Notes: generated from the sequence alone by a model not told the origin. Positions 28,923 through 39,029 are shown, numbered from the stretch's first letter. The stretch is DNA of 62,162 bases from Phenylobacterium sp. (GCF_025351295.1 NZ_JANXWD010000142.1:1-62162), one strand, 5' to 3'. Numbers and translations: made by a program.

Positions 28923-29651
28923 TCAGCGCGTCCAGTAGCGGTAGCGCCAGGCTTCCTGGAAACCGGCCTTGCGGTAGAGGGAGCGGGCGTCGTTGGCCTC
29001 TTCCACCTGCAGGAACACCCGCTCGACGCCGCGCGCCTGGATGGCGCGGCCCAGCGCGGCCAGGACGGTGCTGGCCAGGCCCCGCCCGCGGCGGCGCGCC
29101 TCGGTGCGCATGCCGTGGATGCCGGCCCAGCCGTGGCCGAAGGTGGCGACGCCGACCGCCACCGTACGGCCGTCCTCCTTCGCCAGGCCATAGATCGCGT
29201 CCGGCGAACGACTCAGGGCGGCGACCCGGCTCGCGCCGTCTTCCGGGTCGAATCCCTCGCCCAGGAACACCGCGCCCCAGGCCGCGTCCGGTTCGGCCAG
29301 GATTTCGCCCGGCGTGTCGCGCAGGCTCGCCAGCCGCGCGACGTCGCCCACCTTCACCACCGTGGGCTTGCCGCCCACGTAGGCACGTCGGGCCAGCGCC
29401 TCGCGCACCGCCTGAAGGCCAGGTCCCTCGGCGACGCGGAAGGCCGGCGACAGGCCCTCGGTCCAGTAGGCGGCCTCGATGTCGCCGATCGCCGCGGCGT
29501 CCAGGTCGTGGCGCAGCGGCACGGCGCTCTTGGCCCGGCCAATGGCGCCGTCGTCGAGCGGGACCAGCCAGCCGCCGATCTCCACCACCTTGGCGGGGGC
29601 GACGCCCTCGACGGTGGCCCGCTCAAGGCTCTCGATGTCCGCGGGGCCCAA
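28923..29651 (-). CDS. GNAT-family N-acetyltransferase
   Basis: The 242-residue protein has a C-terminal GNAT domain with GIHGMRTEARRRGRGLASTV as the CoA loop and VFLQVEEANDARSLYRKAGF as the late strand, while the first 110 residues form a second, degenerate half, as in two-lobed GNATs. The start is TTG at 29651, one base after the smpB stop, with a CGGAG site about 7 bp upstream; no ATG fits. It is the third gene of the dapA-smpB transcript. Substrate unknown. Confidence 0.8.
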   Translation of the reverse strand: MGPADIESLERATVEGVAPAKVVEIGGWLVPLDDGAIGRAKSAVPLRHDLDAAAIGDIEAAYWTEGLSPAFRVAEGPGLQAVREALARRAYVGGKPTVVKVGDVARLASLRDTPGEILAEPDAAWGAVFLGEGFDPEDGASRVAALSRSPDAIYGLAKEDGRTVAVGVATFGHGWAGIHGMRTEARRRGRGLASTVLAALGRAIQARGVERVFLQVEEANDARSLYRKAGFQEAWRYRYWTR

Positions 29652-29652
29652 C

Positions 29653-30114
29653 CTAGCTCCGATCGCCCTTCATCAGCCGGGCCTTGTCGCGCTGCCAGTC
29701 GCGCGCGGCGGTGGCCTCGCGCTTGTCGTGGTCCTTCTTGCCCTTGGCCAGGCTGATCTCGAGCTTGGCCAGGCCCTTGTCGTTCCAATAGAGCTTGATC
29801 GGGATGATCGTGCGGCCCTCACGCTGAACGGCGCCGATCAGCTTGTCGATCTCCTTGCGCTTCAGCAGCAGCTTCCGGTGCCGGCGCGGCTCGTGGTTGA
29901 AATGCGGGCCGGCCTGGGCGTAGGGCGGGAAGTCCGCGTTGATCAGCATGATCTCCTTGCCCTCGACCGCCGCATAGCTCTCGGCGATGTTGGCCCGGCC
30001 CACGCGCAGGGATTTCACCTCCGACCCGGTCAGGGCGAGCCCGGCCTCGAAGGTCTGCTCGAGGAAGTAGTCGAACCGCGCGCGGCGGTTCTCGGCGATC
30101 AGCTTACCGGCCAT
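29653..30114 (-). CDS. smpB: SsrA-binding protein SmpB
   Basis: SmpB binds tmRNA and delivers it to stalled ribosomes for trans-translation. The 153-residue product has the expected order: [84 protein letters not shown] and the lysine-rich C-terminal tail KKDHDKREA that enters the mRNA channel. The ATG shares one base with the dapA stop (TGATG), so translation is coupled. The usual order dapA-smpB of alphaproteobacteria is kept. Confidence 0.95.
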   Translation of the reverse strand: MAGKLIAENRRARFDYFLEQTFEAGLALTGSEVKSLRVGRANIAESYAAVEGKEIMLINADFPPYAQAGPHFNHEPRRHRKLLLKRKEIDKLIGAVQREGRTIIPIKLYWNDKGLAKLEISLAKGKKDHDKREATAARDWQRDKARLMKGDRS

Positions 30115-30998
30115 CAGATCAGCCCGGCGTCGCGCATGCCAGCCAGCACCTCGGCGCGGGAAGCTTCCGAGGCCGGCACGATGGGCAGGCGGACGTCCTC
30201 GAGGCAGAGGCCCAGGTGGGCCAGGGCGAACTTGGTGGGGGCCGGCGAGGCGTCGCTGAACAGCGCCTTGTGCAGGCGGATCAGCCGGTCCTGGCCGTAG
30301 AGGGCGCCCTGCCACTGGCCGGCCAGCGCGTCGTTGTAGAACTGGGCGCACGCCTCGGGCGCGACGTTGCAGGTCACCGAGATACAGCCGTGCCCCCCAT
30401 GGGCCATGTAGCCCAGCCCGGCGTCGTCGTTGCCGGACAGCATCACCCAGTCCTCGCCGCACTCCACCCGCTGGCCACTGGCGCGGCCCAGGTCGCCGGT
30501 GGCGTCCTTGATCCCGACGATATTCGGCAGGATGGCCAGCCGGGCCAGGATCTCGTTGGAGATATCGACGCTGGTCCGGCCGGGGACATTATAGACCAGC
30601 ACCGGCAGCTGCACGGCGTCGTTGATGGCCTGGTAGTGGGCGTAGAGCCCCTCCTGGCTGGGGCGGTTGTAGTAGGGTGTCACCACCAGGGCGGCGTCGG
30701 CCCCGACCGTCTTGGCGTGCCGCGTCAATTCGATCGCCTCCGCCGTAGAATTGGAGCCGGCGCCGGCGATCACCGGCACGCGCCCGCGAGCGGTCTGGAC
30801 ACACAGCTCCACCACGCGGCGGTGCTCGTCGTGGTTCAGGGTGGCGGTCTCGCCGGTGGTGCCGACGGGGACCAGGCCGTGGACGCCCGCCGCGATCTGG
30901 CGTTCGACCAGGGCCACGAAGGCGGCCTCGTCGACCTGGCCGTCGCGGAACGGCGTGACGAGCGCGGGCATGACGCCGCGAAACATGGGATCGGACAT
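30114..30998 (-). CDS. dapA: 4-hydroxy-tetrahydrodipicolinate synthase
   Basis: DapA condenses pyruvate and aspartate semialdehyde at the first committed step to lysine and diaminopimelate. The 294-residue TIM barrel shows [32 protein letters not shown] with the proton-relay Tyr, [11 protein letters not shown] and the Schiff-base Lys in [12 protein letters not shown]. The ATG at 30998 (MSDPMFRG) is taken; another Met four codons on is possible. No strong ribosome site is visible because the leader is A-rich. It is divergent from the lytic transglycosylase. Confidence 0.95.
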   Translation of the reverse strand: MSDPMFRGVMPALVTPFRDGQVDEAAFVALVERQIAAGVHGLVPVGTTGETATLNHDEHRRVVELCVQTARGRVPVIAGAGSNSTAEAIELTRHAKTVGADAALVVTPYYNRPSQEGLYAHYQAINDAVQLPVLVYNVPGRTSVDISNEILARLAILPNIVGIKDATGDLGRASGQRVECGEDWVMLSGNDDAGLGYMAHGGHGCISVTCNVAPEACAQFYNDALAGQWQGALYGQDRLIRLHKALFSDASPAPTKFALAHLGLCLEDVRLPIVPASEASRAEVLAGMRDAGLI

Positions 30999-31145
30999 TT
31001 TTTGTTTTGGTTCGGAGGAAAAAAGCAAAAGACCGTGATGATACGGCCTGGTGAGGGGACGTTCAGATTTGCCGGGACAATATGTTGGCGCAGGCTTAGC
31101 CCGCAACGCCGATTCACTGCACCCCTGAGTCGGGGGGAGTAACGC

Positions 31146-33254
31146 TTGGACGCCAGGATCCGCAACGCCCTGCTGGTTGGATGCGCCGTCGTCGTGGCGA
31201 CCACGATGGCGCGCGCCCAGCCGGTCGACCCGATCGGCGACCTGCTGGCCCAGCAGGTGGAGTCGACGTCGGGCCCCAGCACGGTGTCGGCGCGCCAGAC
31301 GGTTGCTAGTCCGCTGAGCGCCGCCGACCGCGCCCTATTCCTGCAAGCCCTCGGTGCGGCCAGGCGCGGGGACGTGAACGGGGCGCGGGGCGCCATCGGC
31401 AGCTTGACCGATCCGGTGGCGCGCAAGACCGCCACCTGGGCCCTGGTCGACACCAACGCTGAATCGCTGAGTTTTTACGAGGTCGACGCCGCGCGGCGCG
31501 ACCTGTCAGGCTTTCCTCGCCCCATGCGCCGCCAGGTCGCCGCTGAAAAGCTGCTGGAGAGCGCCGGCAAGTCCCCCGGCCAGGTCGTCGACTGGTTCGC
31601 CGGCCAGGCGCCGCAGAGCGCCCAGGGCGCCATGGCGCTGGCAGCGGCCTACCGCGCCGTGGGCCGCCAGGCCGAGGCGGCCGACCTGATCCGCAGCTGG
31701 TGGCGCACCAAGACCTTCGAGGGCGACGTGCAGCGCGCGATGCTGGCCCGGTTCCCGGACGTCCTGACCCTCGACGATCACATCCGCCGCACCGACATCC
31801 TGCTCTACGGCGCCCAGGGGCCCGCCGCACGCGACATGGTGGCCCTGCTGCCGGCCGACCAGCAGCCGGCGGCCCTGGCGCGGATCTCCTTGCGCAGCGA
31901 CGCCCGCACCGCCGACGACGTCTGGGCGGGCCTGACGCCACAGGCGCAAGGCGCGCCCGGCGTCGCCTTCGAACGCGCCGCCTACCTGCGCCGCAAGGGC
32001 CAGGACGCCCAGGCCATGGCCCTGGTCTCCGCCTTCCCCAGGGAGATGGTCACCCCCGAGGGCGCCGACCGGATGTGGGACGAGCGCCACCGCCTGGCCC
32101 TGTCTGCCATCCGCGCGGGTGACTGGAAGAGCGCCTACCAGGCCGCCGCCAATTCCGGCCTCACCGTCGGGGCGGACGCCACTGAGGCGGAGTTCTACGC
32201 CGGCTGGATCGCGCTGAACCGCCTGAACGACCCCGCCGCCGCCGGCCGCCACTTCGCCGCCATCGAGCGGATCGGCCAGTCGCCGATCACCCGGGCGCGG
32301 GCCTTCTACTGGGAGGGCCGGGCCGCCGAGGCGCGGGGCGACGCGGTCGCCGCCGAGAACTTCTACGGCCGCGGCGCCGAGCACGTGACCACCTTCTACG
32401 GCCAGCTGGCCGCCGAGAAGCTGGGCCGGCCGCTGGTGCTGCCGCGCGACCCGGTGGCCAACGACGCCGAACGCGCCGCCTTCGAGCGCAAGGACGCCGT
32501 CCAGGCCATGCGGCTGCTGGCCGACCAGGGCCAGCGCGACCTGTTCCGCGCCTTCGCCCTGCACCTCGACGACACCGCCCCCAACGTGGTGGAAGGCGCG
32601 CTGCTGATCGACGCAATCCGCAGCTATGGCGACCAGGACACCGCGATGAAGGCCGGCCGGGCGCTGGCCCAGCGCGGGCTGATCCTGGCCGACCGCGCCT
32701 ATCCGGTGCGGACGCCGCCCGGCGTGCAGGGCGCGCCGGAGCTGGCGCTGGTGCTGGGCATCACGCGCCAGGAGAGCGGCTTCGACCCGACCGTGCGCTC
32801 AGGGGCCGACGCGCGCGGGATGATGCAGCTGCTGCCCTCGACGGCCTCGGTGGTCGCGCGGCGGCTGGGCATGGGCTATTCGCCCGGCCGCCTCTACGAG
32901 GCCGACTACAACATGCAGCTGGGCTCGGCCTACCTGGGCCAGCTGGTGGACCGCTTCTCCGGCTCCTACGTGATGGCGGCGGCGGGCTACAACGCCGGGC
33001 CGGGGCGGCCCAGCCAGTGGACCAGCTTCTGCGGCGATCCGCGCGGCGGCAGCCAGGACCCGCTGGACTTCATCGAGTGCATCCCGTTCTCGGAGACCCG
33101 CAACTACGTCATGCGGGTGCTGGAGAACATGGAGGTCTACCGGGCCAAGATGAACGGTGGCACCGCCCCGATCACCCTCTCCGCGGACCTGCGCCGCGGG
33201 GCGTACGGCTACAGCGCGCCTGTCGGGACGGCGGTGAGCGCGAGCGATCCTTAG
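31146..33254 (+). CDS. soluble lytic murein transglycosylase (Slt type)
   Basis: It cleaves peptidoglycan between MurNAc and GlcNAc, forming 1,6-anhydro-muropeptides. The 702-residue protein has a signal peptide (about 1-24, ending ARA), a long superhelical U/L domain and a C-terminal goose-lysozyme-like SLT domain: [15 protein letters not shown] with the catalytic Glu, [15 protein letters not shown], and [15 protein letters not shown]. The start is TTG at 31146. It is divergent from dapA, the same arrangement as in other alphaproteobacteria, linking lysine/DAP supply and wall turnover. Confidence 0.9.
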   Translation: MDARIRNALLVGCAVVVATTMARAQPVDPIGDLLAQQVESTSGPSTVSARQTVASPLSAADRALFLQALGAARRGDVNGARGAIGSLTDPVARKTATWALVDTNAESLSFYEVDAARRDLSGFPRPMRRQVAAEKLLESAGKSPGQVVDWFAGQAPQSAQGAMALAAAYRAVGRQAEAADLIRSWWRTKTFEGDVQRAMLARFPDVLTLDDHIRRTDILLYGAQGPAARDMVALLPADQQPAALARISLRSDARTADDVWAGLTPQAQGAPGVAFERAAYLRRKGQDAQAMALVSAFPREMVTPEGADRMWDERHRLALSAIRAGDWKSAYQAAANSGLTVGADATEAEFYAGWIALNRLNDPAAAGRHFAAIERIGQSPITRARAFYWEGRAAEARGDAVAAENFYGRGAEHVTTFYGQLAAEKLGRPLVLPRDPVANDAERAAFERKDAVQAMRLLADQGQRDLFRAFALHLDDTAPNVVEGALLIDAIRSYGDQDTAMKAGRALAQRGLILADRAYPVRTPPGVQGAPELALVLGITRQESGFDPTVRSGADARGMMQLLPSTASVVARRLGMGYSPGRLYEADYNMQLGSAYLGQLVDRFSGSYVMAAAGYNAGPGRPSQWTSFCGDPRGGSQDPLDFIECIPFSETRNYVMRVLENMEVYRAKMNGGTAPITLSADLRRGAYGYSAPVGTAVSASDP

Positions 33255-33280
33255 GGCGTAGCCCCTCGCGGACAGGCGGC

Positions 33281-33913
33281 TCAGTCGATGACGAGGCCAT
33301 GCAGCATGCCGTCGAGGGTGACGGTCATCAGTTCCTCGCGGTCGGCCCAGTCGAAGTTGGGGCGGCTGGTCATCAGGGCCACCAGGCCGTGGCAGGCCAT
33401 CCACAGCGCCTGGGCCGCGGAGCCGGCGCTGCCGGTGCGCAGCCGGCCGTGGGCGGCCACCTCGCGCACGACGCCGGCGAAGGTGTCGTAGCACTGGCGG
33501 CTGAGCTCGGCCGTGCCCTCCGGCAACGGCGCGGCCACCGGGCTGCGGCCGCAATAGACCAGCTGGTAGGAGTTCGGATGCGCCAGGCCCCAGCGCATAT
33601 AGGCCTCCAGCATCATCCGGGTGCGCACCACGGCGTCCAGCGGCCGGGCGGCGATGTCGCTGTTGGAGGTCAGCAGCTGGCGGAAGGTGCGCTCGCAGAT
33701 CTCGGCAAGGATGCAGCCCTTGTCCTGGAAGTGCATGTAGAGGGCGGTCGAGGAGACCCCGACCTCGTCGGCGATCTTGCGGATCGTGGCGCCTTCGTAG
33801 CCCTCGGCCACGAAAATGCGTTCGGCGGCCTCCAGGATCTCGGCGCGTCGTAGGTGCCCGTCCCCCTTCGCCTTGCGCGCGGTCTTCCGCGTCGCCGTCG
33901 CGACAATGCCCAT
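33281..33913 (-). CDS. TetR-family transcriptional regulator
   Basis: The 210-residue protein has the TetR DNA-binding domain at about 25-70: RRAEILEAAERIFVAEGYEG, ATIRKIADEVGVSSTALYMH and FQDKGCILAEI. The ligand domain is divergent, of the TetR_C type seen with fatty-acid or aromatic regulators. The ATG at 33913 is chosen; the basic N-terminal arm (ATRKTARKAKGDG) may add contacts. The convergent neighbour is the transglycosylase and the divergent one the methyltransferase, so its targets are not obvious. Confidence 0.88.
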   Translation of the reverse strand: MGIVATATRKTARKAKGDGHLRRAEILEAAERIFVAEGYEGATIRKIADEVGVSSTALYMHFQDKGCILAEICERTFRQLLTSNSDIAARPLDAVVRTRMMLEAYMRWGLAHPNSYQLVYCGRSPVAAPLPEGTAELSRQCYDTFAGVVREVAAHGRLRTGSAGSAAQALWMACHGLVALMTSRPNFDWADREELMTVTLDGMLHGLVID

Positions 33914-34009
33914 GCAGACTCCCCAAGTCTCAGCCGTAACAGCGGACCCCAAAACCGCTGATGTGACAAGTCTTTGTCGGCGGGCGGGACGTGCGCTAAG
34001 GGGCGGCGT

Positions 34010-34909
34010 ATGAGCCCGCCCACGATCGCCGACACCGCCGAGGTGATGCGCACCACCGGCTGGGCGGACTATGCGCTGCTGGACAGCGGGCATGGGCGAA
34101 AGCTGGAGCGCTATGGCCCCTACACCGTGGTGCGGCCCGAACCGCAGTGCCTGTGGAGCCCCCGGCTGGGCGCCGAAGCCTGGGACGGAGCCGACGCGGT
34201 GTTCGACCCGACCGATGAGGAAGACGCCGGCCGCTGGCGGTTCGGCCAGCCGCGGCCGCCGGAGAGCTGGCCGCTGGCTTGGGGCGAGGTGAGGTTCCAG
34301 GGCCGGTTCACGGCGTTCCGGCACCTGGCGTTCTTTCCCGAGCAGGCGGCCAACTGGGCGTGGCTGGACGCCCAGGTGCGGGCCGCCGACGGCCAGCCGC
34401 GGGTGCTGAACCTGTTCGGCTATACCGGCGTCGCCAGCCTGGTGATGGCGGCGGCCGGCGCGGCGGTGACCCATGTGGACGCCTCGAAGAAGGCGGTGGG
34501 CTGGGCGCGGGAGAACGCGGCGCTGTCGGGCCTGGCCGAGCGCCCGGTGCGCTGGATCACCGAGGACGCGCGCAAATATGTCCAGCGCGAGGTCCGCCGC
34601 GGCTCGACCTATGAGGGGATCATCCTGGACCCGCCGAAATATGGCCGCGGGCCGGATGGCGAAGTCTGGCGACTGTTCGAGGACGTGCCGCAACTTGCCG
34701 GCTTATGTGCTCAACTTCTTTCGGAAAACGCCAGGTTCCTGGTGCTGAATGCCTATGCGGAGCGGATCTCCGGCGCGGCGCTGGCCGGGCTGCTGGCGGA
34801 GAAGCTGGCCGGCCGCGCCGGACGGATCGAGTGGGGCGAACTTGACCTGGTCGAAGCGCGCGGCGACCGCGCGGTGGGAATGAGCTTCTTCGCGCGGTGG
34901 TCGGCGTGA
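34010..34909 (+). CDS. class I SAM-dependent methyltransferase (RlmI-like)
   Basis: The 299-residue protein matches the class I methyltransferases related to 23S rRNA (cytosine-C5) methylases: PRVLNLFGYTGVASLVMAAA is motif I with GYTG, VDASKKAVGWARENA holds the acidic adenosine ligand, and IILDPPKYGRG is the catalytic motif IV (DPPKY). It probably methylates RNA. The ATG at 34010 gives the usual start region. Its stop overlaps the start of the next RNA methyltransferase by four bases (GTGA). Confidence 0.85.
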   Translation: MSPPTIADTAEVMRTTGWADYALLDSGHGRKLERYGPYTVVRPEPQCLWSPRLGAEAWDGADAVFDPTDEEDAGRWRFGQPRPPESWPLAWGEVRFQGRFTAFRHLAFFPEQAANWAWLDAQVRAADGQPRVLNLFGYTGVASLVMAAAGAAVTHVDASKKAVGWARENAALSGLAERPVRWITEDARKYVQREVRRGSTYEGIILDPPKYGRGPDGEVWRLFEDVPQLAGLCAQLLSENARFLVLNAYAERISGAALAGLLAEKLAGRAGRIEWGELDLVEARGDRAVGMSFFARWSA

Positions 34910-35697
34910 GCGAGCGGACCGTCACCTCCTTGAGCAACCCCACGGTCAAGGCCGTCCGCGCCCTGCACATGCGCAAGGCGCGCGACGCGACCGGCCTGTT
35001 CGTCGCCGAGGGGCTGAAGACGGTCATCGAGGGGGTCGAGACCGGCCACGCGCCGAAGATCCTGCTGTACGGCCAGAACGCCGCCGATCACCCGCTGCTG
35101 CAGAACGCGGTCCGCGCCACAGTGGCGGCGCGGGGCGAGGTGATCGAGGTCACCCAGGACATCCTGGCCAAGGTCTCGCGGCGGGATAATCCGCAGGCGG
35201 TCGTGGGCGTGTTTCCGCAGGTCTTCCAGCCGCTTGCGACCGTCACCTCAGGCCTGGCGCAGTGCGTTGTGGCCCTGCACCGCGTTCGCGACCCGGGCAA
35301 CCTGGGAACCATCGTCCGCACCGCCGACGCCGCCGGCTGCGGGGCGGTGATCCTGGTGGGCGAGTGCTGCGATCCCTATTCGGTCGAGGGCGTGCGGGCC
35401 ACCATGGGCTCGATCTTCGCCGTGCCGCTGGTCGAGGCGACCGAGGCCGAGTTCGCCGCCTGGCGGGCCGGCTGGACCGGCTCGGTGGTGGGCGCCCTGC
35501 TCTCGGCCGAGGTCGACCACCGCCAGGCCACCTACGCCAGGCCGGCCCTGCTGCTGATGGGCAACGAACAGCAGGGCTTGCCGCCGGAGATGGCGGCGCT
35601 GTGCGACGTCAATGTGAAGATCCCCATGCGCGGCCGGGCCGACAGCCTGAACCTGTCGGTGGCGACCGGGATCATGATCTACGCCGCCACGGGGTAG
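34906..35697 (+). CDS. SpoU/TrmH-family RNA 2'-O-methyltransferase
   Basis: The 263-residue product has a SpoU substrate-binding domain (about 10-105) and the knotted SPOUT catalytic domain: VALHRVRDPGNLGTIVRTAD (motif 1), GCGAVILVGECCDPYSVEGV and LLMGNEQQGLPPEM plus IPMRGRADSLNLSVATGIMI (motifs 2 and 3). It methylates a ribose 2'-OH in rRNA or tRNA; the target is not evident. GTG at 34906 is chosen over GTG at 34897 because the overlap with the previous stop is the normal coupling. Confidence 0.9.
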   Translation: MSERTVTSLSNPTVKAVRALHMRKARDATGLFVAEGLKTVIEGVETGHAPKILLYGQNAADHPLLQNAVRATVAARGEVIEVTQDILAKVSRRDNPQAVVGVFPQVFQPLATVTSGLAQCVVALHRVRDPGNLGTIVRTADAAGCGAVILVGECCDPYSVEGVRATMGSIFAVPLVEATEAEFAAWRAGWTGSVVGALLSAEVDHRQATYARPALLLMGNEQQGLPPEMAALCDVNVKIPMRGRADSLNLSVATGIMIYAATG

Positions 35698-35710
35698 CGT
35701 GATCTCGCGA

Positions 35711-35757
35711 GCTATGACACTTGACGTCATAGCCCCTCTATGTCATGCTTTGTCATA
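35711..35757 (+). promoter_or_regulatory. operator-like repeats before the TumE-TumA pair
   Basis: GCTATGAC (35711-35718) and GTCATAGC (35726-35733) are perfect inverted repeats with a 7-bp spacer; two further half-sites, TATGTCAT and TTGTCATA, follow at 35739-35757. TTGACG at 35721 could be a -35 box. Four TGTCA/TGACA units in 47 bp directly before the toxin gene suggest the antitoxin's binding site, overlapping the promoter. Predicted. Confidence 0.55.
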
Positions 35758-36068
35758 TGCCCGAGGCGACGCTGATCCTGCATCGCAAGCGTATCTTTGA
35801 TGACGGATCGATTTCCGAGATCAAGCTGTGGCAGGTGACGACGCCCGTGGGGGGATCGTCGCATGTCTTCAAGTACAGCCTCTACTACGGAAAGCCCGGG
35901 CAGCGCTGGATCGGGTACGACAATGAGGCGGGCAAGGGGGATCACCGCCATCTCGGCGCCCACGAGGCGCCCTATCGGTTCGTCTCGCCGGAACAGCTGG
36001 TAACGGACTTTCTGGCGGACATACGGGCTGAGCAGTTGCGGCGCGAAAAGAAGGACGAAGCGAAATGA
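35757..36068 (+). CDS. TumE-like toxin (DUF6516)
   Basis: The 103-residue protein fits the TumE toxin family: LILHRKRIFDDGSISEIKLW, SHVFKYSLYYGKPGQRWIG, GYDNEAGKGDHRHLG and the closing YRFVSPEQLVTDFLAD are characteristic. TumE toxins are paired with an HTH antitoxin and inhibit growth when expressed alone. Two Mets (35745 and 35757) are possible starts; the later (MPEATLIL) is chosen. It shares its last bases with the antitoxin start (ATGA). Confidence 0.78.
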   Translation: MPEATLILHRKRIFDDGSISEIKLWQVTTPVGGSSHVFKYSLYYGKPGQRWIGYDNEAGKGDHRHLGAHEAPYRFVSPEQLVTDFLADIRAEQLRREKKDEAK

Positions 36069-36418
36069 CCAGCATGACCGTCGTGGTCGGCGGAGCCGTG
36101 GAAGACGACCTCGCGGCTTTCGTCGGCGCCTGGCGCCGGGCCGAGCGCGGCGAGGCGGTGGCCGAGGATGTCTTGGCCTTTGAAAGCTGGGAGGGGCTAG
36201 CGAGCGTGATGACGGGAGAGCGGCTACGTTTGCTGCGCCACCTGAATGCCCACCCGGAGCCGTCCGTATCCGCCTTGGCCCGCGCGCTCGGCCGCCAGTA
36301 TCGCCGCGTCCACGCCGACGTCACGGCCCTGGAAGTGGCGGGGTTGCTCGAGCGAACCTCCGGCGTCGTCCGCGCCACCGCCGACCGGATCACCGCGGAA
36401 CTGCAGCTCGCATCCTGA
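36065..36418 (+). CDS. HTH antitoxin of the TumE system (TumA-like)
   Basis: The 117-residue protein has a winged HTH at about 45-105: LRLLRHLNAHPEPSVSALAR, ALGRQYRRVHADVTALEVAG and LLERTSGVVRATADRITAEL, a MarR/HVO_A0114-like layout. In the known Tum system the HTH partner neutralises TumE and represses the operon. Overlap with the toxin (four bases) shows translational coupling. The N-terminal 30 residues are probably the toxin-binding part. The inverted repeat upstream of the pair is the likely operator. Confidence 0.75.
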   Translation: MTSMTVVVGGAVEDDLAAFVGAWRRAERGEAVAEDVLAFESWEGLASVMTGERLRLLRHLNAHPEPSVSALARALGRQYRRVHADVTALEVAGLLERTSGVVRATADRITAELQLAS

Positions 36419-36426
36419 GCGGGCCG

Positions 36427-36572
36427 TTTCCCTCCCCTTCATGGTGAGGGTCGACTCGGCGAAGCCGAGCGGGGTGGGGAGCCCGCGATCCTCCTCGACG
36501 CCGCCTTCCGGCGCACACTTCCCCACTCGGACTGCTACGCAGTCTGTCCCTCCCCATGAAGTGGAGGGAAAA
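36427..36572. repeat. intergenic inverted repeat, CCCTCC-CTTCATGG family
   Basis: TTTCCCTCCCCTTCATGGTG at the left is mirrored by CCCATGAAGTGGAGGGAAA at the right edge, with a second inner pair around CCCCAC/GTGGGG. A single related arm lies near 54585. It separates the antitoxin gene from the convergent hrpB gene. Confidence 0.75.
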
Positions 36573-36574
36573 GA

Positions 36575-39004
36575 TCACGTTCCTCTCGGCTTGGCCCGGG
36601 CCGTCGGCGCGGCGCTGGCGGGATCCTCGGGCCAGGCGTGCCTGGGGTAGCGGCCGCGCATGTCGGCGCGGACGTCCTTCCAGGAGCCTTTCCAGAAGCC
36701 GGGCAGGTCCTGGGTGGTCTGGATCGGGCGGTGGCCGGGGGACAGCAGGGACAGGGTGATGGGCGTGCCGCCGACGGTGGGATGCTGCGCCAGGCCGAAC
36801 ACCTCCTGCACGCGGACGTCGACGCGGGGGCCGGCCTCGGCGGCGTAGTCGATGGCGAAGCTGTTGCCGGTAGGGGCGGTCCAGCGCGCGGGCGCCTCGG
36901 CGTCCAGGCGGCGCTGGAGGTCCCAGGGGACGAGGGCGCGTAGGGCGGCGTCGAGGCCGTCGGGCTTCAGCCCCGCCAGCGACCGCACCCCGGTCAGCAG
37001 CGGGATCAGCCAGTCGTCCAGGCGCTCGATCAGGCCCGCGTCGGAGAGATCCGGCCAGTCGGCGGCGCGGGACCGCAGGAAGGCCGCGCGCTTGCGCAGG
37101 CCGGCGCTGGCCGCGCTCCAGGGCAGCGCCTTGATCCCGTCGCGGCGGACGCGGTCGGCCAGGGCGCGGGCGATCAGCGCCGGGTCGGGATTGTCGAGGG
37201 TCTCCTCGCGGACCGTCAGGCGACCGAGACGGGTCAGGCGCTTGGCGCGCAGACGGCCGCCGTCGCTCTCCTCCAGGCGATCCTCCATCTCGAACTGGCC
37301 GGCGAAGGCGCGGAGCTCGGCGGGGTCGAGCCGCGCGGCCAGCAGGATGCGGTCGCGCCGCTCGCCGCCGCCCAGCTCGGCGATGGCCAACCAGGGCTCG
37401 CGGGCCAGCGCGTCGGTAGCTTCGAGGAAGGCGCCGCGGCCGGTGACCAGCTGGAATTCCCCCTGCCCGCCCCGCGCCTTGGCGATCCGCTCGGGATAGG
37501 CGAAGGCCAGCAGCAGGCCGTCGCCCAGCGGCTCGCCGGTCCCGGCTTTTCCCGCCATCCCCGCCCAGCGGTCGGCCAGCGCCCTGGCGTCGCGGGCTCT
37601 CGGCGAGCGGTCGCGGTCGAGGGCATCGAGGCGATGGCGCAGGTCGGCGTCGCGGCCGCCCAGGCCCCGCTCGGTGACCAGGGCGGCGATACGGGCGGCG
37701 CGCAGGGCCTGGCCGGTGTCGGCGGCCTTCAGCACCATGTGCGCCAGGCGCGGCGCCAGCGGGACCTTGGCCAGCGCGCGGCCATGGGCGGTGAGCACGC
37801 CGGTCGCGTCCAGGGCCTCCAGGCGCACCAGCAGGGCGCGGGCCTCGGCGAAGGCGGCGGCGGGCGGCGGGTCGAGGAAGGCCAGGTCGGCGACGTCCCG
37901 GGCGCCCCAACGCGCCAGGTCGAGGGCCAGGCCGGAGAGATCGGCGTCGAGGATCTCCGGGTCGGCATAGGCCGGCAGGGCGCGGGTTTCGGCCTCGTCC
38001 CACAGCCGGTAGCAGGCGCCGGGCTCGGTGCGGCCCGCGCGGCCCCGGCGCTGGTCGGCGGCGGCGCGGGAGACGCGGACCGTGGCTAGGCGGGTCAGGC
38101 CGCTGGCCGGGTCGTAGCGCGGCACACGCGCCTGGCCCGCGTCGATCACCACCCGGACGCCCTGGATCGTCAGGGAGGTCTCGGCGATGGAGGTGGCCAG
38201 CACCACCTTGCGCACGCCCGCCGTCGACGGCTGGAGCGCGCGGTCCTGGTCGCGGGGGTCCCGGGCGCCGTAGAGCGGCGCGATCTCAACACCGGGCCGC
38301 TTGCGCTCGGCCAGCCGTTCCGCCGTGCGCAGGATCTCGCCCTGGCCGGGCAGGAACACCAGCAGGCCGCCCGGCTTCTCGGCCAGGGCCTTCTCGACCG
38401 CCCGGACCACCTGGTCCTCGATCCGCGCGCGGTCGTCGCGGCCCAGGTAGTGCGTCTCGACCGGGAACATCCGGCCCTGGCTCTCGATCACCGGCGCGTC
38501 GTCCAGCAGCCGCGCGACCGCCGCGCCGTCCAGGGTGGCGGACATCACCAGCAGGCGCAGGTCCTCGCGCAGCAGCTTCTGGGCGTCGCGCGCCAGGGCC
38601 AGGCCCAGGTCGGCGTCCAGGCTGCGCTCGTGGAACTCGTCGAAGATCACGCAGGCCACCCCGGCCAGCTCCGGATCGCCCAGGATCATGCGGGTGAAGA
38701 CGCCTTCGGTGACCACCTCGATGCGGGTAGCCGCCGATACCTTCGACTGCATGCGGACGCGGAAACCGACGGTGTCGCCCACCCGCTCGCCCAGGGTCGC
38801 GGCCATCCGCTCGGCGGCGGCGCGGGCGGCCAGGCGGCGCGGCTCCAGGACGATGATCCGCCCGTCGCCGCGCCACGGCTCGGCCAGCAGTTCCAGCGGG
38901 ACCACGGTGGTCTTGCCGGCCCCGGGCGGGGCCACGAGAACGGCGGCGCGGCCCGAGGACAGCGCCGCCTTCAATCCCGGCAGAGCCTCGTGGATCGGCA
39001 GCAT
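36575..39004 (-). CDS. hrpB: ATP-dependent helicase HrpB
   Basis: This DEAH-family RNA helicase of 809 residues begins MLPIHEALPGLKAALSSGRA. Walker A is APPGAGKTTVVPLELL (about 27-42); motif II reads DEFHERSLDADL, and SATLD (motif III), ATSIAETSLTI and RRGRAGRTEPGACYRLW (motif VI) follow, then the HrpB-specific C-terminal domain. Its cellular role is poorly defined. The ATG at 39004 is used; an upstream Met is in the neighbouring gene's end. It is followed by the inverted repeat. Confidence 0.92.
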   Translation of the reverse strand: MLPIHEALPGLKAALSSGRAAVLVAPPGAGKTTVVPLELLAEPWRGDGRIIVLEPRRLAARAAAERMAATLGERVGDTVGFRVRMQSKVSAATRIEVVTEGVFTRMILGDPELAGVACVIFDEFHERSLDADLGLALARDAQKLLREDLRLLVMSATLDGAAVARLLDDAPVIESQGRMFPVETHYLGRDDRARIEDQVVRAVEKALAEKPGGLLVFLPGQGEILRTAERLAERKRPGVEIAPLYGARDPRDQDRALQPSTAGVRKVVLATSIAETSLTIQGVRVVIDAGQARVPRYDPASGLTRLATVRVSRAAADQRRGRAGRTEPGACYRLWDEAETRALPAYADPEILDADLSGLALDLARWGARDVADLAFLDPPPAAAFAEARALLVRLEALDATGVLTAHGRALAKVPLAPRLAHMVLKAADTGQALRAARIAALVTERGLGGRDADLRHRLDALDRDRSPRARDARALADRWAGMAGKAGTGEPLGDGLLLAFAYPERIAKARGGQGEFQLVTGRGAFLEATDALAREPWLAIAELGGGERRDRILLAARLDPAELRAFAGQFEMEDRLEESDGGRLRAKRLTRLGRLTVREETLDNPDPALIARALADRVRRDGIKALPWSAASAGLRKRAAFLRSRAADWPDLSDAGLIERLDDWLIPLLTGVRSLAGLKPDGLDAALRALVPWDLQRRLDAEAPARWTAPTGNSFAIDYAAEAGPRVDVRVQEVFGLAQHPTVGGTPITLSLLSPGHRPIQTTQDLPGFWKGSWKDVRADMRGRYPRHAWPEDPASAAPTARAKPRGT

Positions 39005-39029
39005 GAGCGCGAGCGCGCCGCCGCCCCGG

